A stretch of DNA of 8,968 bases from NCBI GenBank assembly GCA_947653505.1, contig CANTHI010000119.1, positions 1 to 8,968 of the forward strand, given 5' to 3'. The translations under genes were made by a program, and so were the position numbers. The notes beneath the pieces were generated by a model. That model made no database searches. It had not been told where the DNA came from and worked only from the letters and a program-made list of their open reading frames with translations. The stretch's first letter is position 1, and the number at the start of each line of letters is the position of its first letter. Positions 7,001-8,968 of the stretch are shown piece after piece. The DNA comes from an uncultured Eubacterium sp. GTDB taxonomy: Bacteria; Bacillota_A; Clostridia; Lachnospirales; Lachnospiraceae.

Positions 7001-7836
7001 AGCTCCCGTTTTGCATCGGCCATTTTTTCATCCAGCTCTTCCTGCGCTTCCTGGATCTCATCCCGTGCCTCACCCGTGATCCTTTCATACCGTGCCAGCG
7101 CAAGCTGATCTGTCTTTTCCTCCATTTCTGCCTGCATCCCATCAATGTAAGTTTCATACGCATCCGTATAGACATCAAACTTCTGCTTTGTCTTCACATA
7201 AATCTCCGTCAGCTCTTCACACGCAAACGCCTCCCGCATCACATACAAAAAAGCCGTAATCTTCCCTTCACCGATGGACGTCGTCCCACGCTCAAAATTA
7301 ATATAATAAGGAGATCGCACGATCCCGACTGCCGTAAACGTACGATTTTCAAACATGTCCAGCGTGTCTTCCCCGTTATGCTCCGTCACCGTCACCTGCG
7401 CGCCGATCATGTCTTCCCCATACAGCGCGGAATCCAGCACACACTCATCCGCCCGTTCCGGCAGCCTTCCTGCAGTCAGTATAATCCGGTTAATCCGCTC
7501 CGGTATTGTATGGAATTTATAAACCGACTCATTTCCATCCCCGACCGTACAGACTGCGTCCACAGATACTGCTCCTTCCGCACTGGCCGTCTGCTCCATC
7601 TCCTCCAGCCCGCGTACATCGTCTTCCTCAAACCCTACTGTGGACAGCAGACGAAAATCATAAAAATCCTGCTCTGTCAGATAATCATTTTCCGTCTCAA
7701 TCATCGCCGGCGTGGTCGCCTTCAGTCCGGTAAAGAGCGCCACCCCCAGCATCACAATCGCCACAATCGCCAGATACCGCCCCAGACTTCCTTTTATTTC
7801 CCTGATCGTTGTCTTTATCATTCCACTGTTCATCAT
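4051..7836 (-). CDS. FtsX-family ABC transporter permease with giant extracellular coiled coil (1261 aa)
   Basis: Membrane subunit of a MacB/LolD-type ABC system, working with the ATPase encoded just upstream. It holds two FtsX units. The first has a span at about residues 20-38, a very large extracellular loop, then spans near 732-752, 782-806 and 827-847. The second has a span near 902-921, an extracellular domain (925-1128), then spans near 1130-1150, 1182-1205 and 1224-1245. EEQRTQIGVLKALGY (759-773) and ERIREIATIKVLGF (1158-1171) are the matching cytoplasmic coupling segments of the two units. Residues about 235-705 are heptad-repeat coiled coil, which is why the protein is far longer than a usual two-unit permease. 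GGGGAG lies 4 bases before ATG 7836, and the adjacent ATG at 7833 is equally possible. The gap to the ATPase stop is 25 bases, so the genes form an operon. The transported or sensed substrate is unknown. A role in envelope stress, antimicrobial peptide defence or wall processes is inference. Confidence 0.9.
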   Translation of the reverse strand: MMNSGMIKTTIREIKGSLGRYLAIVAIVMLGVALFTGLKATTPAMIETENDYLTEQDFYDFRLLSTVGFEEDDVRGLEEMEQTASAEGAVSVDAVCTVGDGNESVYKFHTIPERINRIILTAGRLPERADECVLDSALYGEDMIGAQVTVTEHNGEDTLDMFENRTFTAVGIVRSPYYINFERGTTSIGEGKITAFLYVMREAFACEELTEIYVKTKQKFDVYTDAYETYIDGMQAEMEEKTDQLALARYERITGEARDEIQEAQEELDEKMADAKRELADAWKKIRDGEQEIADGEQELREGKRKAADGEQELAANEKKLADGERELADGGRMIQEKEQEIRDAQAQLQQAEQEIASNEKKLADGTAQIAKAKRQLQKEEAKLRQEEAKLKKQEAALPGQEKQLRQQKTELAGKETELEKQEAQLRQQETELTEKDAELAKQEEQLEQQKTELAEQEAGLKQQKADLEKQQQQLDAEDELSAGRQQVQTGLAKVQAGLIQVQEAQQQAEAGLAQVRDGRQQVQAGLQQVRDGKKQVQAGLAQVRDGKKQVEAGLVQLESGKQQLQAGKQQLESGKQQLQAGKQQLAEKEQTLNAGKQELAAGKVETEKARSKLEAGRRELENAKAELARSKTELADGRQQLEEARMELADAKAELRQGRKDLDRGKEELADARKEYADAKAEFEQETTDAQKKIDDARSELEELEEPDTYVLTRNTNIGYACYESDSNIVAGIANVFPVFFFLVAALICMTTMNRMVEEQRTQIGVLKALGYGNGAIMWKYLFYAGSAAAVGAVFGCVIGTYLFPKVIWIGYRIMYSMGDITYYFDGWIAFWSILAALVCSMGAAYASCRYELYSVPASLIRPKAPKSGKRIFLEHIGFVWNRMKFLHKVSIRNIFRYKKRFFMMVLGISGCTALLLTGFGIKDSVTNVADMQYDEIQIYDIGITFSEGIQKKQLDELNEKAKGMLAQTAGKYEESVDLDFNGKTKSIYLEIPQDANEIRDFLKLHTTDGAQIPYPSLNEVVLSEKAAEMMGIRAGDSVVLRDSQMRSLTVTVSALCENFIYNYGYICKETYETQLGIAPEFKSACAVVRQGVDIHEAAAAVADQGNVLSVSVTRDMRERIASMMKSMDYIVLLIIVCAGSLAFIVLYNLTNINITERIREIATIKVLGFYARETADYVFRENLALTGFGALAGLGLGKWLHWFVMEQVKIDMLSFKTTIGPESYVWSLVLTFVFALFVNGLMYFKLEGIHMAEALKSIE
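5722..7134 (-). repeat. Coding region of the heptad-repeat coiled coil in the permease
   Basis: Residues about 235-705 fall into zones. At 285-335 glycine-bearing heptads of the type ADGEQEL occur. At 372-478 glycine-free, Gln/Glu/Lys-rich heptads such as KQEAQLRQQETEL follow. At 484-602 there are 17 consecutive seven-residue units beginning mostly with Gly (GLAQVRD, GKKQVQA, GKQQLES and similar). At 603-705 the units are Ala/Glu/Arg-rich and mixed. Pro399-Gly400 and the DAEDELSAG stretch (476-484) are the obvious helix breaks. The second lies close to the midpoint, as expected for a turn between two antiparallel arms. Confidence 0.85.
6031..6387 (-). repeat. Tandem DNA repeats with 21/42-base period under the Gly heptads
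   Basis: The block encodes residues 484-602. The clearest copies are 6081-6126 and 6123-6168: 46 bases at exactly 42-base spacing with one mismatch, encoding 14-residue units of the GKQQLQA/GKQQLES type. A second family has a 22-base identical stretch at 6201-6222 and 6285-6306, spaced 84 bases (two units), with a more diverged unit between them. The near identity at the DNA level, not only in protein, indicates recent duplication. All spacings are multiples of 21, so the reading frame and the heptad phase are kept. Confidence 0.85.
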
Positions 7837-7861
7837 CCGACTCCCCGCTGCTTTACATCTT

Positions 7862-8566
7862 CTACCACTCTATCTCTTCCACTGGCACGATCTGTTCATT
7901 CTTTTCCATTTTATGCACGGTCCCGCTTTTTACTGTAATAATTCTGTCCGCCAGCGCAGTCAGTGCCTGATTATGCGTAATCACAATCACTGTCATCTTT
8001 CTCTTCCTGCATGCATCCTGCAGCAATTTTAGCACCGCTTTGCCCGTATGATAATCCAGAGCCCCTGTCGGCTCATCACACAGCAGCAGCTTTGGATTTT
8101 TCGCAAGTGCACGTGCTATGGCCACTCTCTGCTGCTCCCCGCCTGACAGCTGTGCCGGAAAATTGCCTGCGCGCTCTTTCAGCCCGACCATTTCCAGCAC
8201 CGACCTGGCATCCATCGGATCCCTGCAAATCTGCGCGGCCAGTTCTACATTTTCCAGCGCTGTCAGATTCTGCACCAGATTATAAAACTGAAACACAAAC
8301 CCGATCTCATACCGCCGGTACGCCGTCAGCTTCTTTTTGCGGTAAGCCGATATTTCCTCCCCGTCCAGCAGCACTTTCCCGTCTGTTAGCGTGTCCATTC
8401 CTCCCAGGATATTCAGAATCGTCGTTTTACCCGCGCCAGACGCGCCGACTACAACACAGAACTCGCCTTTTTCAATGGAAAAATTCACATTTTTTAACGC
8501 TTCAATATCTACTTCGCCCATATGATATGTCTTGCTGACGTTTTGAAACTCCACAAATGCACTCAT
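7862..8566 (-). CDS. ABC transporter ATP-binding protein, LolD/MacB type
   Basis: Cytoplasmic ATPase (234 aa) that powers the FtsX-type permease encoded 25 bases downstream. All nucleotide-binding motifs are intact: Walker A GASGAGKT (41-48), Q-loop Gln93 in FVFQFYNL, signature LSGGE (140-144) followed by [10 protein letters not shown], Walker B LLLCDEP (160-166) with catalytic Glu165, D-loop GALD (168-171) and the switch His198 in [21 protein letters not shown] and DEPTGALD are characteristic of the LolD/MacB/FtsE-like branch. ATG 8566 is preceded by GGAGG with a 6-base gap, so the start is firm. Length is normal for the family. The short C-terminal tail (about 217-234) is acidic and not obviously conserved. 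The genes probably share the promoter at 8611-8639. Confidence 0.95.
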   Translation of the reverse strand: MSAFVEFQNVSKTYHMGEVDIEALKNVNFSIEKGEFCVVVGASGAGKTTILNILGGMDTLTDGKVLLDGEEISAYRKKKLTAYRRYEIGFVFQFYNLVQNLTALENVELAAQICRDPMDARSVLEMVGLKERAGNFPAQLSGGEQQRVAIARALAKNPKLLLCDEPTGALDYHTGKAVLKLLQDACRKRKMTVIVITHNQALTALADRIITVKSGTVHKMEKNEQIVPVEEIEW

Positions 8567-8610
8567 AGTAATCCTCCGCCTGACTGGTTCACTGTTTTTG
8601 TCCTTTTTTC

Positions 8611-8625
8611 ATTCTATCATAGAAT
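8611..8625. promoter_or_regulatory. Perfect 15-bp palindrome over the -10, candidate operator
   Basis: ATTCTAT-C-ATAGAAT is a perfect inverted repeat with a single central base, and it covers the -10 of the ABC operon promoter. A dimeric repressor bound here would block RNA polymerase. No regulator gene is present in the window, and the protein that might bind is unknown. Part of the symmetry comes from the -10 hexamer itself, so chance contributes. Confidence 0.4.
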
Positions 8626-8639
8626 TTACACAATGAAAA
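8611..8639 (-). promoter_or_regulatory. Candidate promoter of the ABC ATPase/permease operon
   Basis: Read on the - strand, TTTTCA (8634-8639) and TAGAAT (8611-8616) are separated by 17 bases. TAGAAT is preceded by TGA, giving an extended -10 (TGn) that can compensate for the weak -35. The expected start point lies near 8604, which gives a leader of about 38 bases before ATG 8566. Confidence 0.55.
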
Positions 8640-8676
8640 TGGGGCGGACGGTTTTTGTTGCATAAAAAAGCAAGGC

Positions 8677-8714
8677 CGTTACTATTCACGGCCCGGGGGC
8701 CGCTCATAGTAACG
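8677..8714. repeat. Palindromic hairpin 1 of the right-edge intergenic region
   Basis: CGTTACTAT (8677-8685) pairs with ATAGTAACG (8706-8714). After a 3-by-3 internal loop, CGGCC (8689-8693) pairs with GGCCG (8698-8702) around a CGGG loop. The structure is symmetric enough to form on either strand. It has no adjacent T run in either direction, so it does not look like a simple terminator. Its compact, GC-capped form resembles dispersed intergenic palindromes (REP-like), but copy number cannot be judged here. Confidence 0.5.
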
Positions 8715-8718
8715 ATTC

Positions 8719-8755
8719 GGGGCGATATGGAAAGTTTGCTTCGCAAAATCGCCCC
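8719..8755. repeat. Hairpin 2 of the right-edge intergenic region
   Basis: GGGGCGAT (8719-8726) pairs with ATCGCCCC (8748-8755), and TTTGC (8735-8739) pairs with GCAAA (8743-8747) around a TTC loop. This makes a 13-bp stem interrupted by one 8-base bulge (8727-8734). It begins five bases after hairpin 1, so the two look like parts of one element. Confidence 0.5.
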
Positions 8756-8793
8756 TCACTCCTGAATCATATTCTCACGGAACGCGCAGTTTA

Positions 8794-8820
8794 TGCCCAG
8801 TGGGGCAGACCCCATAGGCA
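8794..8820. repeat. Hairpin 3 of the right-edge intergenic region
   Basis: TGGGG (8801-8805) and CCCCA (8810-8814) form a stem around a CAGA loop. TGCC (8794-8797) and GGCA (8817-8820) extend it across a small internal loop. It lies 38 bases after hairpin 2. Confidence 0.4.
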
Positions 8821-8837
8821 CGAACTTAAGTGAAAAT

Positions 8838-8862
8838 GCAACAATTTACATAAAAGTGTTGC
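8838..8862. repeat. Hairpin 4 of the right-edge intergenic region
   Basis: GCAACA (8838-8843) pairs with TGTTGC (8857-8862) around a 13-base A/T-rich loop. The left arm is also part of ATGCAACAA (8836-8844), which is the exact reverse complement of TTGTTGCAT at 8655-8663. The hairpin cluster is thus bracketed by a 9-bp inverted repeat. Confidence 0.35.
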
Positions 8863-8968
8863 GTATTGGCTATGAGGACGCCGGATGGGAGGCGGTGCTC
8901 TGTCTGCCTGTTCCTTTTCCAGAATGCAAGAAGTTCTAAGTATTCTGCATCAACTCTTTGGTACCGGA

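Larger units (their letters stand above)
8640..8968. other. Intergenic stretch without a supportable gene
   Basis: No frame in this stretch has a start codon with a ribosome binding site and a convincing protein. A - strand frame is open for 46 codons (8826-8966) from near the window edge and a + strand frame is open from ATG 8872 to the edge, but neither has any supporting signal. The stretch is dominated by the four hairpins listed separately. It may be a non-coding repeat, the remnant of a mobile element, or leader or trailer RNA of a gene beyond the right edge. Confidence 0.5.

Noticed and set aside
8727..8765. A 12-codon frame starting at ATG 8727 after a G-rich stretch.
   Set aside because: It lies within hairpin 2, and the G-rich stretch is the stem arm, not a proper ribosome binding site. 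It is too short to support.
8826..8966. A - strand frame open for 46 codons from near the right edge, which could be the end of a gene outside the window.
   Set aside because: It has no recognisable domain, no visible start, and overlaps hairpin 4. A few dozen open codons are expected by chance.

Overview
The window looks like a chromosomal segment from a gut Clostridia-type Firmicute, most likely Lachnospiraceae. The grounds are the strong AGGAGG-type ribosome binding sites, the moderate base composition, a CUT1-type sugar transporter operon with no ATPase gene of its own, and a huge coiled-coil FtsX-type permease paired with a LolD-like ATPase. The genus cannot be fixed from the sequence alone.

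Left part (1-3221, + strand): a three-gene carbohydrate ABC importer. A lipoprotein that binds the sugar is followed by two inner-membrane permeases whose genes overlap by ATGA. A hairpin sits between the binding-protein gene and the first permease gene, where such operons commonly lower expression of the downstream genes. The ATPase must come from elsewhere in the genome.

Middle part (3222-4050): a small accessory cassette, to the eye richer in A+T than its surroundings, with its own candidate promoter and a leader hairpin. It encodes an intact 80-residue protein of unknown function. An overlapping (ATGA) retropepsin-like aspartic protease gene follows. That second gene keeps its N-terminal catalytic motif (LLDTGA) and its C-terminal part, but the segment between them is missing and the two pieces lie in different frames. 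A long, near-perfect hairpin with A and T runs on its two sides then serves as a bidirectional terminator for the convergent units.

Right part (4051-8566, - strand): a two-gene ABC system, ATPase first and then a 1261-residue permease with two FtsX units. About 470 residues of its first extracellular loop are heptad-repeat coiled coil, which I infer to be a hairpin tens of nanometres long. The DNA under it contains recent tandem duplications. A good extended -10 promoter precedes the ATPase gene, and a perfect 15-bp palindrome overlaps that -10.

Right edge (8567-8968): no supportable gene. It holds the promoter region and a run of four hairpins, which look like a structured intergenic element or a degraded mobile or repeat element.

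The two least ordinary items are the two-gene small-protein/retropepsin cassette, here broken, and the permease with the giant, actively repeating extracellular coiled coil.
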